DNA from: Neoluteolibacter marinus
Lineage (GTDB): Bacteria > Verrucomicrobiota > Verrucomicrobiia > Verrucomicrobiales > Akkermansiaceae
Assembly (NCBI RefSeq): GCF_014904755.1
Contig: NZ_JACZFQ010000016.1
Span: 1 to 64,000 of the forward strand
DNA: 64,000 bases
Direction: 5' to 3'
Shown here: positions 15,600 through 27,084 of the stretch, in pieces
Layout of the letters: each line of letters opens with the position of its first letter
Position numbering within the stretch: position 1 is the first letter of the stretch
Notes under the pieces: generated by a model
Database searches by the model: none
Told to the model about the DNA's origin: nothing
The model's input: only the letters and a program-made list of their open reading frames with translations
Program-made: the position numbers and the translations under genes

Positions 15600-16340
15600 A
15601 TGAATATCAGGATCATTGATCCGGGTAGACAGCTCCCTCCCCGCTTTTCTTCGAAGCCGGCGGCCCCCGGCTGCATGGACGACGACCTGCGCCAGACCGC
15701 TTCGCCGGCGGCGGTCCACGACGACCGCTTCGGGCTGCTGCTGGATCTCAGGTACTTGGCGTCCGCCTTCCTTGAGGAGGTGGTCGCGAGAAACGGTGAC
15801 CGGGTTTTGTCCCCGGCAATTTCCGGGGAAATGGCGGATCGGGCCGTCGCGGTGAGGGCGAGCTTGGATCGCCTGGCAAGGCTGGGCGATTGCCTGGGGC
15901 TAACTGCAGTACTGCCGCCGCGGATCGATCTGGCTGCCGGTTTCGCTGCGATCGCGAGGCAGGCGGGCGTCGCGGTGTTCGATCCGCTGGCCACCGGAAC
16001 CGAGCTCCTGACCTCGGCGCTTTTGGTCAATTCACTGGGGTATCCGGTGATTGCGGCCCTGCTCTGCGAAGGGGACACGGCGGCCTGGCGGCGGGAGTTG
16101 CTGCCGGTGTTCGCCGACGACTGTCGCTTCGAAGGCTACTTGAAAGCGGCCCTGGTCAGTCATGATCCGGGAGCGGCGTGCCGGGCTTCCGAGCTTTTGA
16201 CGCTCTCCTGCGGGTCGCTGTCGGCGGGGGAGCGGTTGTGGGGTTTCGATCTTCTGAGGATGGCCATCTCGCAGTTCGTTTGCGGTGGCAATCGGGACCG
16301 GAAGGGCGGGTTCTTCCCGGACGGGATGAGCGGTGGCTAG
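15600..16340 (+). CDS. Hypothetical protein, helical
   Basis: This is 246 residues from the ATG at 15600; an ATG at 15675 (MDDDLRQTASPAAV) is an equally likely start, since the first 25 residues look unstructured. The protein is alpha-helical with many Ala and Leu (LLLDLRYLASAFLEEVV, SALLVNSLGYPVIAALLCEG). There is no signal peptide and no clear membrane span. It ends just before a strong hairpin that also serves the small convergent gene. No family recognised. Codon use fits the backbone, which supports it as a real gene. Confidence 0.5.
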   Translation: MNIRIIDPGRQLPPRFSSKPAAPGCMDDDLRQTASPAAVHDDRFGLLLDLRYLASAFLEEVVARNGDRVLSPAISGEMADRAVAVRASLDRLARLGDCLGLTAVLPPRIDLAAGFAAIARQAGVAVFDPLATGTELLTSALLVNSLGYPVIAALLCEGDTAAWRRELLPVFADDCRFEGYLKAALVSHDPGAACRASELLTLSCGSLSAGERLWGFDLLRMAISQFVCGGNRDRKGGFFPDGMSGG

Positions 16341-16346
16341 GGCGTG

Positions 16347-16379
16347 GGAAGCCCCGCTGCCATGAACGACGGGGCTTCC
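16347..16379. terminator. Bidirectional hairpin terminator
   Basis: A 10-bp perfect inverted repeat (GGAAGCCCCG / CGGGGCTTCC) with a 13-base loop lies between two convergent genes. There is no strong T-run on either side, so termination may depend on the stem alone. Confidence 0.6.
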
Positions 16380-16405
16380 TGCCATCCAGGCGCTCCGGGG
16401 AAAAC

Positions 16406-16600
16406 TCAGTTGCGACCTGGCCGGCGGACGCAGAGGGCCAGGCCCGCCGCGGTGGCGACGGCGACCAGGTGGGGTGTCCCGGTCGATTCGGGAAGGAGGT
16501 TCCGGCCGATCACACGCCGGATCTCCGGGCCTTCGGCTGCCAGCGCGATCGCGCTCAGGGCGATGGCAGCAGTGATCAAACTCTCGCGGGTCGCGGGCAT
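16406..16600 (-). CDS. Small membrane protein, hypothetical
   Basis: This is 64 residues from the ATG at 16600 (MPATRESLITAAIALSAIAL). Two hydrophobic segments (LITAAIALSAIALAA and LVAVATAAGLALCV) flank a polar middle. It converges on the hypothetical gene ending at 16340 with the hairpin between them. No family recognised. Gene status is probable but not certain. Confidence 0.4.
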   Translation of the reverse strand: MPATRESLITAAIALSAIALAAEGPEIRRVIGRNLLPESTGTPHLVAVATAAGLALCVRRPGRN

Positions 16601-16746
16601 CCCCGGTTCTAACAGGGCGATCCCCGCCTTCGAACCTTGAGGCGAACCAAATGGTGATGGGGTCATAGGCGGAACAGAATTCCTGACATCCCGTCATCTT
16701 CAGGTAATGTCGCGGGGGTAGGACCGGTGCATTCCATCAACCGATC

Positions 16747-17742
16747 ATGAAACGCCGACTTCACCCGCTGCCGCTGTTTGCCGTCATCGCCATCTTGCTT
16801 TCGTCCCCGGCGCAGTCCGCATGGCGGATGCAAGTGATCTCGGATGAATGGTATTTCGCGGGATTCGAGCATTCGCACGACATCAGCGGGGTGGCCGCGG
16901 CGACCGCCGACAAGTGCCTGGTCGGCAGCGACGAGTCATTCTACGTGCAACCGGGGGTGATCGACTTCGCCAAGCACCGCATCGAGTCGCGGCGGCCGAT
17001 TCCCTTGCCGCTCCGGACCGACGGGGACGCGCTGGAGGTCGACATCGAGGGGATCGCTTATTCCCCGGAAGACCACGCCTACTACGTGGCCGGTTCCCAC
17101 GGCGTGGGATCGAAGAAGGGGGACATTCAGCCGGACCGGCACGGGGTCTACCAGGTGCCGGTCGATCCGGTCAGCGGCGAGGTAGCCAAGGACGGGATCC
17201 GCCGTGCGAGCCTGCTGCCGCTTCTGGAGAAGACCCCGCAGTTAGCCCCCTATCTCAACCAGCCGCTCCAGCAGAACGGGATCAACATCGAGGGCCTGGC
17301 CTGCGCGAAGGGTGTGCTTTTCTTCGGGCTGCGCTCACCGAACAAGGACGGCATTGCGTTCGTGATCGAGCTCGATGCCGGCGACCTGTTCGCGGGAAAG
17401 GCCGAGAAACTGACGATCCACGAGATTCCGGTCCCGAAGGGCCGCGGAATCCGCGAGATCGTCGCGATCCACGACGGCTTCGTGATCGTGACCGGCAATG
17501 CCAGCGCCGACGCGTCGAAGAAGATCCCGGTGACGCTGGCGCCCGGTCCCGACACCACCTTCGAGCTCTGCTATTGGGCCGGCGGGAACGCGGCACCGGT
17601 CGAGATCGGGACGCTGCCCCAGAACGGCGGCAAGGCCGAGGCGCTGCTGGTCCTGGAGGACAAGGAGGATCATGTCGATCTGCTGGTCGTGTTCGACAGT
17701 CTGCCGGGCGGATTGCCGGTGTCGGTTCGGTTGTTCCGGTGA
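16747..17742 (+). CDS. Secreted DUF3616-family protein
   Basis: This is 331 residues starting MKRRLHPLPLFAVIAILLSS, a signal peptide cleaved near residue 24. The mature part is a beta-propeller-like repeat protein with the DUF3616 landmarks: DISGVAAATADKCLVGSDES, then DIEGIAYSPEDHAYYVAGSH, then INIEGLACAKGVLFFGLRSP. The repeated EG and GLR motifs match the family. DUF3616 proteins are uncharacterised, and binding or enzymatic activity is unknown. It stands about 77 bases upstream of the PepSY gene on the same strand, but a link is not evident. Confidence 0.8.
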   Translation: MKRRLHPLPLFAVIAILLSSPAQSAWRMQVISDEWYFAGFEHSHDISGVAAATADKCLVGSDESFYVQPGVIDFAKHRIESRRPIPLPLRTDGDALEVDIEGIAYSPEDHAYYVAGSHGVGSKKGDIQPDRHGVYQVPVDPVSGEVAKDGIRRASLLPLLEKTPQLAPYLNQPLQQNGINIEGLACAKGVLFFGLRSPNKDGIAFVIELDAGDLFAGKAEKLTIHEIPVPKGRGIREIVAIHDGFVIVTGNASADASKKIPVTLAPGPDTTFELCYWAGGNAAPVEIGTLPQNGGKAEALLVLEDKEDHVDLLVVFDSLPGGLPVSVRLFR

Positions 17743-17818
17743 AGAATTCCGGAGGCTGGTCATCATGCCGTCATCTTGGGGTGGGAGTCTGATGGGGTCG
17801 AAAGCGACAGCTGAAATC

Positions 17819-18283
17819 ATGAAAACATACTGCAATTCCATTGTCCTCGCCGTGGCTCTCTCCACTGGAACCGGTCTGGCCGGAGAACCGAAGGTCGCCG
17901 ATTGCCCGCCGGCGGTCCGCGGAACCATTGAAGCGAACACGCGGGGCGGGACCGTCGACGAGGTTGAGCGATTCACGGTCGGTGCCAGCGAACTCTACGT
18001 CGCAGAGATCGAAGGACCCCGCGGCCGCGACATCGAGCTTCACATCACGGCCGACGGCGGGCTGTTGAAGACGGTGGAAGACATCCGGCTCGCGGCGGCT
18101 CCCGAGGCCGTGCGCATCGCCGTGGCTGCCATGGAAGGAACGGTGGACGATGTCGACAAAGTGACCGTCGGGAAAGCGGTGACCTATCACATCGAGCTGG
18201 ACCGCGCCGGGGCGCCGGATCTGGAAGTCGTGCTTTCCCCCGATGGAAAGGTGGTCCGCCAGGCCGAGGAGATGGACGACTGA
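17819..18283 (+). CDS. Secreted PepSY-like protein
   Basis: This is 154 residues from the ATG at 17819 (MKTYCNSIVLAVALSTGTGL), with a signal peptide to about residue 21. Two tandem PepSY-like beta-lactamase-inhibitor-type repeats follow: VRGTIEANTRGGTVDEVERF with ELYVAEIEG, and VRIAVAAMEGTVDDVDKV with VTYHIELDR. Such proteins often sit just upstream of two-component systems and are thought to act in the periplasm as sensors or inhibitors. Here the response regulator begins 68 bases downstream, which supports a shared operon. Confidence 0.75.
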   Translation: MKTYCNSIVLAVALSTGTGLAGEPKVADCPPAVRGTIEANTRGGTVDEVERFTVGASELYVAEIEGPRGRDIELHITADGGLLKTVEDIRLAAAPEAVRIAVAAMEGTVDDVDKVTVGKAVTYHIELDRAGAPDLEVVLSPDGKVVRQAEEMDD

Positions 18284-18350
18284 TCCGGGAAGGGATGCGA
18301 TCAGCCGGAGGTGGACGCCGTCCGCCTCCGGCCTCATGCTGTCGGCGACG

Positions 18351-19019
18351 ATGAAACTCCTGATTGTCGAAGACGCGGCGCGGCTGCGGGAGACCCTGGG
18401 AAAGGCCCTCACCCGCCTGGGTCACGCCGTCGATCTTGCGGAGGACGGGAGCGATGGCGACCGGATGGGCCGCTCCGGCGGCTACGACGCCGTGGTCTTG
18501 GATCGCATGATGCCGGGAGTGGATGGGCTCGAGTTGCTGCGCGGCTGGCGGCGGGATGGGATCGACACCCCGGTGCTGTTGCTCACCGCGCTGGATGGCG
18601 TGGCGGAGAAAATCCGCGGCCTGGGCGACGGCGCCGACGACTATTTGACCAAGCCCTTTGCACTGGCCGAACTGGTCGCCCGGCTGGAAGCGATCGTCCG
18701 GCGCCGCTACGGTCAGCCGGATCCGAAGTTGGTGGTGGCGGGCCTGGAAATCGACACCGCCGCCAAGTCGGTCCGTCGCGGCGAGGAGCGGATCCTGCTT
18801 TCGGCCCGCGAGTATGCCCTGCTCGAGTGCCTGGCGCGGCGACCGGGGCAGGTGTTCAGCCGCGCCCAGATCGAGGAACGGCTCTATGGGGAACTGGACG
18901 GGCCGCTGAGCAATGCCGTCGATTCAGCGATCTGCTCGCTGAGGCGGAAACTTTGCCCGCAAGGAGCGCCGATGATCATCCACACCCGGCGCGGCCTGGG
19001 CTACCTGCTCGAAGGATGA
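18351..19019 (+). CDS. OmpR-family response regulator
   Basis: This is 222 residues from the ATG at 18351 (MKLLIVEDAARLRETLG); the upstream in-frame ATG at 18336 would add only five residues. The receiver domain (residues 1-115) has the acidic pocket ED at 7-8, the phospho-acceptor D51 in YDAVVLDRMMPG, and the conserved Lys in YLTKPFALAELVARL. The C-terminal winged-helix DNA-binding domain (about 125-222) shows LLSAREYALLECLARRPG and IHTRRGLGYLLEG. The gene overlaps the histidine kinase (ATGA). With the PepSY gene it forms an envelope-signalling operon of the QseB/PmrA type. Confidence 0.93.
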   Translation: MKLLIVEDAARLRETLGKALTRLGHAVDLAEDGSDGDRMGRSGGYDAVVLDRMMPGVDGLELLRGWRRDGIDTPVLLLTALDGVAEKIRGLGDGADDYLTKPFALAELVARLEAIVRRRYGQPDPKLVVAGLEIDTAAKSVRRGEERILLSAREYALLECLARRPGQVFSRAQIEERLYGELDGPLSNAVDSAICSLRRKLCPQGAPMIIHTRRGLGYLLEG

Positions 19020-20392
19020 TTTCGATCCGCTGGCGTCTCACGATCCTGCTCTGTCTGGCGGTCGGCGTGCTGTTCGTCGTTTCCGGCATCGGGGTGTTCC
19101 TGGCACTGCGCGACGTGTTGAATAGGCAATTCGACGCGACCCTCACGGCGAAAGCCCGGGCCTTGGTCACGGCTTCGGAGATCGATGGCGGGGATTTCGA
19201 AATCGACCTCACGGTGAAGGACTTCGAGGGGTTCGGGAAGGGCGGGGAGGACTACTTCGAGATCCGCAGGCTGGGAGGCGAGTTGTTCGACAGTTCGCCG
19301 TCGCTGCGCAAAGGCAAGGACGCGCCGGGGGCGATCCATGACATCACGGAGCCGACTGACGACGAGCCGAAGTTGCGCGGGGGGAGCCTGGGGGATGGGA
19401 CCCCGGTGCGGCTCTACGTTCAGCGATTCTATCCGAAAGACGACAAGCAGAAGGAGTTCGAGGACCTTTACCTCATCGTGGCGAGCCCGACCCGTGGACT
19501 GCAGCAACAGCTCGGCCGCTTTGCGACGATCCTGGCGGTGGCCGGGGTGCTGACCCTGCTGCTGATGGTGCCGATCATCCGCGCCGGGTTGGGCCACGGG
19601 CTGAGACCGCTCAACAAGCTGACGAAGGAGATCCGCGGGATTCCGCCGGACGGCCTGCGCCAGCGCTTGGCCACCGATCCGCTGCCATCGGAGCTGGTTC
19701 CGGTGGCGGAGCGCTTGAACCAATGGATTGCGCGGCTGGAGGAGTCCTTCGAGCGCGAGCGGCGATTCAGCAGCGACGCCGCGCACGAGCTGAGGACGCC
19801 CTTGGCGGAAATGAGGGCCATGGCGGAGCTTGGGTCGATGTGGCCGGAAGAAGCGACGACGGAGCGCTGTGCGGCCATCGTGACAGTGGCGGACGAGCTC
19901 ACCTCCCTGTTGGACAAGCTGGTATTGCTGGCTCGTGCCGATGCCGGGGTGCAGCCCTTTCATCTGGAGGTGGTCGAGCTTCAGGAAAGCCTTGAAAGCG
20001 CGGTGATGCGGGTGCGGGACCAGGCGGACGAACGGGAGATCCACATCGATCTCGCGGTCACGGACGGGGCTTTCCGGACGGATCCGGTGTTGTGGAATGC
20101 GATCGTCCAGAACCTGCTCGGCAATGCGGTGGCGCACGCGCCGGCCGGTACGGTGGTCACCGTCGACGCGACCCCGCGGCGGCTGGTGGTCCGGAACCTG
20201 GCACCCGAACTCAGCGAGGATGACTTGCCGCAGCTGTTCGAGCGGTTCTGGCGCAAGGACCCGTCGCGGAGCGGCTACGGCCACTCGGGGCTGGGGATGT
20301 CGATTGTCCGCGCTTGCGCGAATCTCCTCGGCGGCCGCTGCCGGGCGAGCCTGACGCCCGGCGGTGAGCTGGAAGTGGAAGTCGCCTGGCCC

Positions 20393-20401
<9 letters not shown>
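19016..20401 (+). CDS. Two-component sensor histidine kinase
   Basis: This is 461 residues from the ATG at 19016, overlapping the regulator stop by 4 bases. It has two membrane helices (LTILLCLAVGVLFVVSGIGV at about 8-27 and ILAVAGVLTLLLMVPII at about 172-188) with a periplasmic sensor domain between them. HAMP-like sequence follows (GLRPLNKLTKEIRGIP). The H box FSSDAAHELRTPLAEM has the phospho-acceptor at H257. The ATPase domain shows the N box (NAIVQNLLGNAVAHAP) and a G box (SGLGMSIVRACANLL). The 3' end overlaps the convergent glucosidase gene by 9 bases. Confidence 0.93.
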
Positions 20402-23068
<2,667 letters not shown>

Positions 23069-23233
23069 TCGCCACCGTTAGAGCAGGAAACGTGCGAGCG
23101 TGCCAGCAAGTGTTCGAAACCTTTGTGGCAGAATGGAAAACCGCTGCCGGACGGGCGAAATCGGGGGTCTGGATTGCGGGAATCCTGACACGATCGCTGG
23201 ATAGATGGCCGCCGGAATCGGTGTAGCCCCCGG

Positions 23234-23995
23234 ATGCGTTTCATTTTCCTGTCACTGGCCGCCCTCTCGGGAACCGTCCATGCCGGCACCGGCGTGGGCG
23301 CCAAGCCGATCGACGGCGCCGAGGTCGTTTTCGACGGCTCCCGCGAGATGCTCGATGCCAAATGGACCTACTGGGAGGGGCCGCGATTCGCGTCCTCGCT
23401 GCCGATCAAGTGGAAGATCGTCGATGATCCGGTCGACGATGGCACGGTGGTCATGTCGGACGATCCGGCCGCCGCCGGCGGCAAATACGGCAGCGCGGAC
23501 ATTGTCACCAAGAAGGCCTACCGGGACTTCCGCCTGCACATCGAGTTCAACATCGCCAAGCCCGGCGGCAACAGCGGCGTCTACCTGCAGAACCGCTACG
23601 AGATCCAGATCCTCGACGGCGACAAGACCAAGCACGGCATGGCTGCGGTGATCAACGAGACCGAATCCCCCTACGAACACTACCGCGGGCCGGGGAAATG
23701 GAACGCCTACGACATCGTCTTCCGCGCCGCCCGCTTCACCGATGGCAAGCTGACGGAGAAGGCCCGCGTGACGATGTATTTCAACGGCGTGAAGGTCCAC
23801 GAGAACCAGGTGATCAACCAGGTCTGGGGCGGCGAGAATTCGGGCGTCGACGGGGGCAATGACGGTGGCAAGGGCATCACCGACACACCTCAAGGCCTGA
23901 AGCTGCAGGCCGAGGGCCACGACGTGCGCTTCCGCAACATCTGGATCAAGGAGCTGGACCTGAAAGACGCGGACACGGATTTCTCGGAGCCGTGA
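23234..23995 (+). CDS. Secreted DUF1080 (3-keto-disaccharide hydrolase-like) protein
   Basis: This is 253 residues starting MRFIFLSLAALSGTVHAG, a signal peptide cleaved near residue 18. A concanavalin-like jelly-roll fold of the DUF1080 family follows: FRLHIEFNIAKPGGNSGVYL, then RYEIQILD, then the closing HDVRFRNIWIKEL. These motifs include the NSGVYLQ and EIQILD signatures. DUF1080 domains bind or hydrolyse glycans and are greatly expanded in Verrucomicrobiota and Planctomycetota. It diverges from the glucosidase gene, which may mean shared carbohydrate use, but the substrate is unknown. Confidence 0.88.
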   Translation: MRFIFLSLAALSGTVHAGTGVGAKPIDGAEVVFDGSREMLDAKWTYWEGPRFASSLPIKWKIVDDPVDDGTVVMSDDPAAAGGKYGSADIVTKKAYRDFRLHIEFNIAKPGGNSGVYLQNRYEIQILDGDKTKHGMAAVINETESPYEHYRGPGKWNAYDIVFRAARFTDGKLTEKARVTMYFNGVKVHENQVINQVWGGENSGVDGGNDGGKGITDTPQGLKLQAEGHDVRFRNIWIKELDLKDADTDFSEP

Positions 23996-24019
23996 GCCGT
24001 CCGTAGCAAGAGTTCCCCG

Positions 24020-25924
24020 CTAGGCGCCGGAGGCTTGGGCGAGCGCTTCCAGCTCTTCCCAGCGCTCGTAGAGCCGGGCGACCGCCGCCTTGGCGACGTC
24101 GAGCTTTTCGACCAGCGCGGGGATCTCGTTGAAGTGCTTCGCCTGGAAGTCAGGGTCATTGAGCTTGGTCTCGATCCCGGCGACCTCCTCTTCGGCGACG
24201 AGGATGCGGTCTTCCATGCCTTCGAATTCCTTGCGCTCGGCAAGGGTGAGTTTGCGCGGCTTCTGCGCGGCCGGCGCCGCGGCCTTCTGGCGGGCAGCGG
24301 CCTCGCGGGCGGCCGCCTGGGCCTGGATCCGCTGCGCCTGCTCGCGGGCCTGGCGCTTCTCGAGGTAGTAGGAGTAGTTGCCGGGATGGACGACCACGCC
24401 GTCGTCCTCGAAGGCGATGATCTGGTCGCAGATCCGGTCGAGGAAGTAGCGGTCGTGGGAGACGACCAGCGAGCAGCCGTCGAAATCGGCCAGCGCTTCC
24501 TCGAGCATCCGCAGCGAGGGCAGGTCGAGGTCATTGGTCGGTTCGTCGAGCACCAGCAGGTTGCCGCCGGTCTTGAGCACCTTGGCCAGCATCAGGCGGG
24601 CGCGTTCGCCGCCGGACAGCAGGTCGACCCGCTCGTTGATCCGCTGGTCGTCGAAGAGGAAGCGGCGCAGGTAGGCGCGGGCGCCAAGCATCTCGTTGCC
24701 GAACTGCAGCTTCTCGTTGCCGCCGGAAATCTCGTCGAGCAGCGAGCCGCTGCCATCGAGCGCCATCCGGGTCTGGTCGATGTAGTTGACGCGGACCTTC
24801 TTGCCGAGCGCGGCGCTGCCGGCGCTGGGCTGGATCTGGCCGAGGCAGAGCTTGAGCAGGGTCGTCTTGCCGACGCCGTTGCGGCCGACGATGCCGGTGC
24901 ACTGGCCGGGCTCGAGCTTGAAGTCGAGGTGGCGGAACAGCCAGCGCGGCGAGCTTTCGCTGCCGACATTGACGCCGGCGTCCTCGAGCTCGACGACGAT
25001 GTTGCCGAGTTCCGGCGGCGGCGGGATGAGCAGGTCCATCTCTCGCTCCTCGGGCGGGGCTTCCATGCCTTCGACCTCGTAGAACTTGTCGAGCCGGTGG
25101 CGCGACTTGGTGCCGCGGGCCTTGACGCCGGAACGCACCCAGTCGAGCTCCTCGCGCAGGAAGCGCTGGCGACGGCGCTCGGTCTGTTCGGCGATCTGCT
25201 GGCGGACCGCCTTGGACTCCAGGTAGGCGGTGTAGTTGCCGGGGTGGGAGAAGGCCTTGCCCTGGTCGATTTCGATGATCCGGGTGGCGATGACGTCGAG
25301 GAAGTAGCGGTCGTGGGTGACGAAGATGACCGCCCCGGCATAGGACTTGAGGAAATCCTCGAGCCAGCGGATCGACTCGGCGTCGAGGTGGTTGGTCGGC
25401 TCGTCGAGAAGTAGCAGGTCGGGCTGCGAGGCCAGCGCCCGGCACAGGGCGACGCGGCGCTTTTCCCCGCCGGAAAGCGGGCCGACCGGTGCGTCGAGCG
25501 GCGGCGTGCCGAGCGCGGTGGCGGTCGCCTTGATGCGGGCGTCGAGGTTCCAGCCGTCGGCGTGCTCGATCAGGTGCAGCAGGTTCGCCAGCTCGCTTTC
25601 CGAGCCGTCGCCGGTCTCGTAGCGGTGGATGGCCTCGACCACGTCGGCGGCCCCGGCGGAGATGTTCTCGTGGACGCTTTTTTCCAGATCGAGCTCGAAC
25701 TCCTGGGGCAGGTAGCCGACCCGCAGCGCCCGGCGCAGCGAGATCTCGCCGGAGTCCGGCTGCTGGATCCCGGCGAGGATCTTGAACAGCGAGGTCTTGC
25801 CGCAGCCGTTGCGTCCGACCATGCCGACTTTCTCCCCGGCGGAAACGGCGAGCGTCACGCCGTCGAGCAGCGTCTGGTAGCCGAAGGAGAGGCGGATTTC
25901 GTTGGCGGAAAGCAGGGCGGACAT
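24020..25924 (-). CDS. uup: ABC-F family ATPase, Uup type
   Basis: This is 634 residues from the ATG at 25924 (MSALLSANEIRLSFGYQTLL). Two ABC modules are present: Walker A GRNGCGKTS with signature LSGGEKRRVALCRAL, and Walker A GRNGVGKTT with signature LSGGERARLMLAKVL. The usual ABC-F linker lies between them (about residues 240-300). The C-terminal charged coiled coil (RKLTLAERKEFEGMEDRI) is typical of Uup rather than of EttA. There is no transmembrane part. Uup acts on ribosomes or branched DNA intermediates in E. coli. It converges on the DUF1080 gene. Confidence 0.87.
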   Translation of the reverse strand: MSALLSANEIRLSFGYQTLLDGVTLAVSAGEKVGMVGRNGCGKTSLFKILAGIQQPDSGEISLRRALRVGYLPQEFELDLEKSVHENISAGAADVVEAIHRYETGDGSESELANLLHLIEHADGWNLDARIKATATALGTPPLDAPVGPLSGGEKRRVALCRALASQPDLLLLDEPTNHLDAESIRWLEDFLKSYAGAVIFVTHDRYFLDVIATRIIEIDQGKAFSHPGNYTAYLESKAVRQQIAEQTERRRQRFLREELDWVRSGVKARGTKSRHRLDKFYEVEGMEAPPEEREMDLLIPPPPELGNIVVELEDAGVNVGSESSPRWLFRHLDFKLEPGQCTGIVGRNGVGKTTLLKLCLGQIQPSAGSAALGKKVRVNYIDQTRMALDGSGSLLDEISGGNEKLQFGNEMLGARAYLRRFLFDDQRINERVDLLSGGERARLMLAKVLKTGGNLLVLDEPTNDLDLPSLRMLEEALADFDGCSLVVSHDRYFLDRICDQIIAFEDDGVVVHPGNYSYYLEKRQAREQAQRIQAQAAAREAAARQKAAAPAAQKPRKLTLAERKEFEGMEDRILVAEEEVAGIETKLNDPDFQAKHFNEIPALVEKLDVAKAAVARLYERWEELEALAQASGA

Positions 25925-26077
25925 GACCGCGCGGATCAGGGGGCAGGACGCGGCGAAAGGCAAGGGGAAGCGGTGGGGCCGTCACGTGTCCGGTTGCCGG
26001 CAAATCTTCCCCGAAAAGGGTTGTCCGGCTCGCGGGGCAGGGTTACGGCCCGCGGCGATTTCCCAACACGACCCACC

Positions 26078-26704
26078 ATGTCCGTACTCGTAGGTAAAAA
26101 AGCACCGTCGTTCCGCGCCAAGGCCGTCATGGGCGAGACCATCGTCGAAGATTTCTCGCTCGATCAGTTCCTCGGCAAGAAATACGTGATCTTCTTCTTC
26201 TACCCGAAGGATTTCACCTTCGTCTGCCCGACCGAGCTGCACCGCTTCCAGGAAGAACTCGGCGAGTTCGAGTCCCGCGACGTCGCGGTGGTCGGCTGCT
26301 CGACCGATTCGGAATTCTCCCACTGGGCCTGGCTGCAGACGCCGAAATCGAAGGGTGGCATCGAGGGGGTGAAGTACCCGCTGGTGGCCGACGTCAACAA
26401 GACCATCGCCGACGCCTACGACGTGCTGGCCGGTGACTACGGTTTCGACGAGGACGGGACCCTGGTCGTCAACGGCGAGCTGGTCGCCTACCGCGGCCTG
26501 TTCCTGATCGACAAGGAGGGCATCGTCCGCCACCAGGTGGTCAACGACATGCCGCTCGGCCGCTCGATCCGCGAGGCGCTGCGGGTGGTGGACGCCTTGC
26601 AGCACTTCGAGACCAACGGCGAGGTCTGCCCGATGGACTGGAGCCGCGGCGACAAGGCGATGAAGCCCGACCACGACGGCGTGAGCGACTACCTGTCGAA
26701 CTGA
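26078..26704 (+). CDS. Typical 2-Cys peroxiredoxin (AhpC/TSA family)
   Basis: This is 208 residues from the ATG at 26078 (MSVLVGKKAPSFRAKAV). The peroxidatic Cys is C50 in PKDFTFVCPTE, and the resolving Cys is C184 in NGEVCPMDW. It is of the Prx1/AhpC subfamily that reduces hydrogen peroxide and alkyl hydroperoxides with thioredoxin or AhpF electrons. The length and the motif GVKYPLVADVNKTIADAYDV match the family. A strong terminator follows directly, so it is likely transcribed alone. No OxyR-type regulator is visible nearby. Confidence 0.95.
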   Translation: MSVLVGKKAPSFRAKAVMGETIVEDFSLDQFLGKKYVIFFFYPKDFTFVCPTELHRFQEELGEFESRDVAVVGCSTDSEFSHWAWLQTPKSKGGIEGVKYPLVADVNKTIADAYDVLAGDYGFDEDGTLVVNGELVAYRGLFLIDKEGIVRHQVVNDMPLGRSIREALRVVDALQHFETNGEVCPMDWSRGDKAMKPDHDGVSDYLSN

Positions 26705-26720
26705 GGTCGATCTGATTTCC

Positions 26721-26759
26721 AGGGCGTGGCCGGGATTTTCCGGTCACGCCCTTTTTGTT
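26721..26759 (+). terminator. Rho-independent terminator of the peroxiredoxin gene
   Basis: The stem AGGGCGTG / CACGCCCT carries an inner CCGG / CCGG stem and a small loop, followed by CTTTTTGTTT. It is a textbook intrinsic terminator 17 bases after the stop codon. Confidence 0.9.
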
Positions 26760-26764
26760 TCTTG

Positions 26765-27006
26765 GGACCGGGATGGATAGGATGGATGGGATCGGAGGCT
26801 GTGGGGAGTTGCTGATGGTTCTGAAAAACCCGATCAACCGCAGATGAACAGGATGAACGCGGATTGGAAGAATCCGGGTAGCCACGGCTTCCGGCTGCTA
26901 TCGGAGTAGATCCCTCTCATCTGTGGTTAAATATAAAGCCAGCAACATGTAGATGATCCAAAACCGACACAGACTCCGATCCCATCCATCCTATCCATCC
27001 CGGTCC
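26765..27006. repeat. Palindromic MITE-like element, 33-bp terminal inverted repeats
   Basis: The two ends are perfect 33-bp inverted copies (26765-26797 and 26974-27006), built from GGAT-type short repeats. Inside there is a second, nested inverted pair, CAACCGCAGATGA near 26836 and TCATCTGTGGTTA near 26918, with one mismatch. The 242-bp unit contains no gene. It sits between the peroxiredoxin terminator and the htpG promoter. It could fold into a long cruciform or act as a non-autonomous transposable element. Other copies cannot be seen in this window. Confidence 0.75.
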
Positions 27007-27030
27007 AAAATCTTCTGCCCCGCTCACCCT

Positions 27031-27058
27031 TTGACAGCGGGAAATTGATCGCTATTTT
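27031..27058 (+). promoter_or_regulatory. Sigma-70-type promoter of htpG
   Basis: TTGACA at 27031-27036, a 16-base spacer, and TATTTT at 27053-27058. This predicts a start about 20 bases before the htpG ATG. It has a consensus -35 box and fits a housekeeping rather than a heat-shock sigma factor. It begins 25 bases after the palindromic element. Confidence 0.65.
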
Positions 27059-27084
27059 CGCCGCCCGAACCTTTTTCCACTCCC

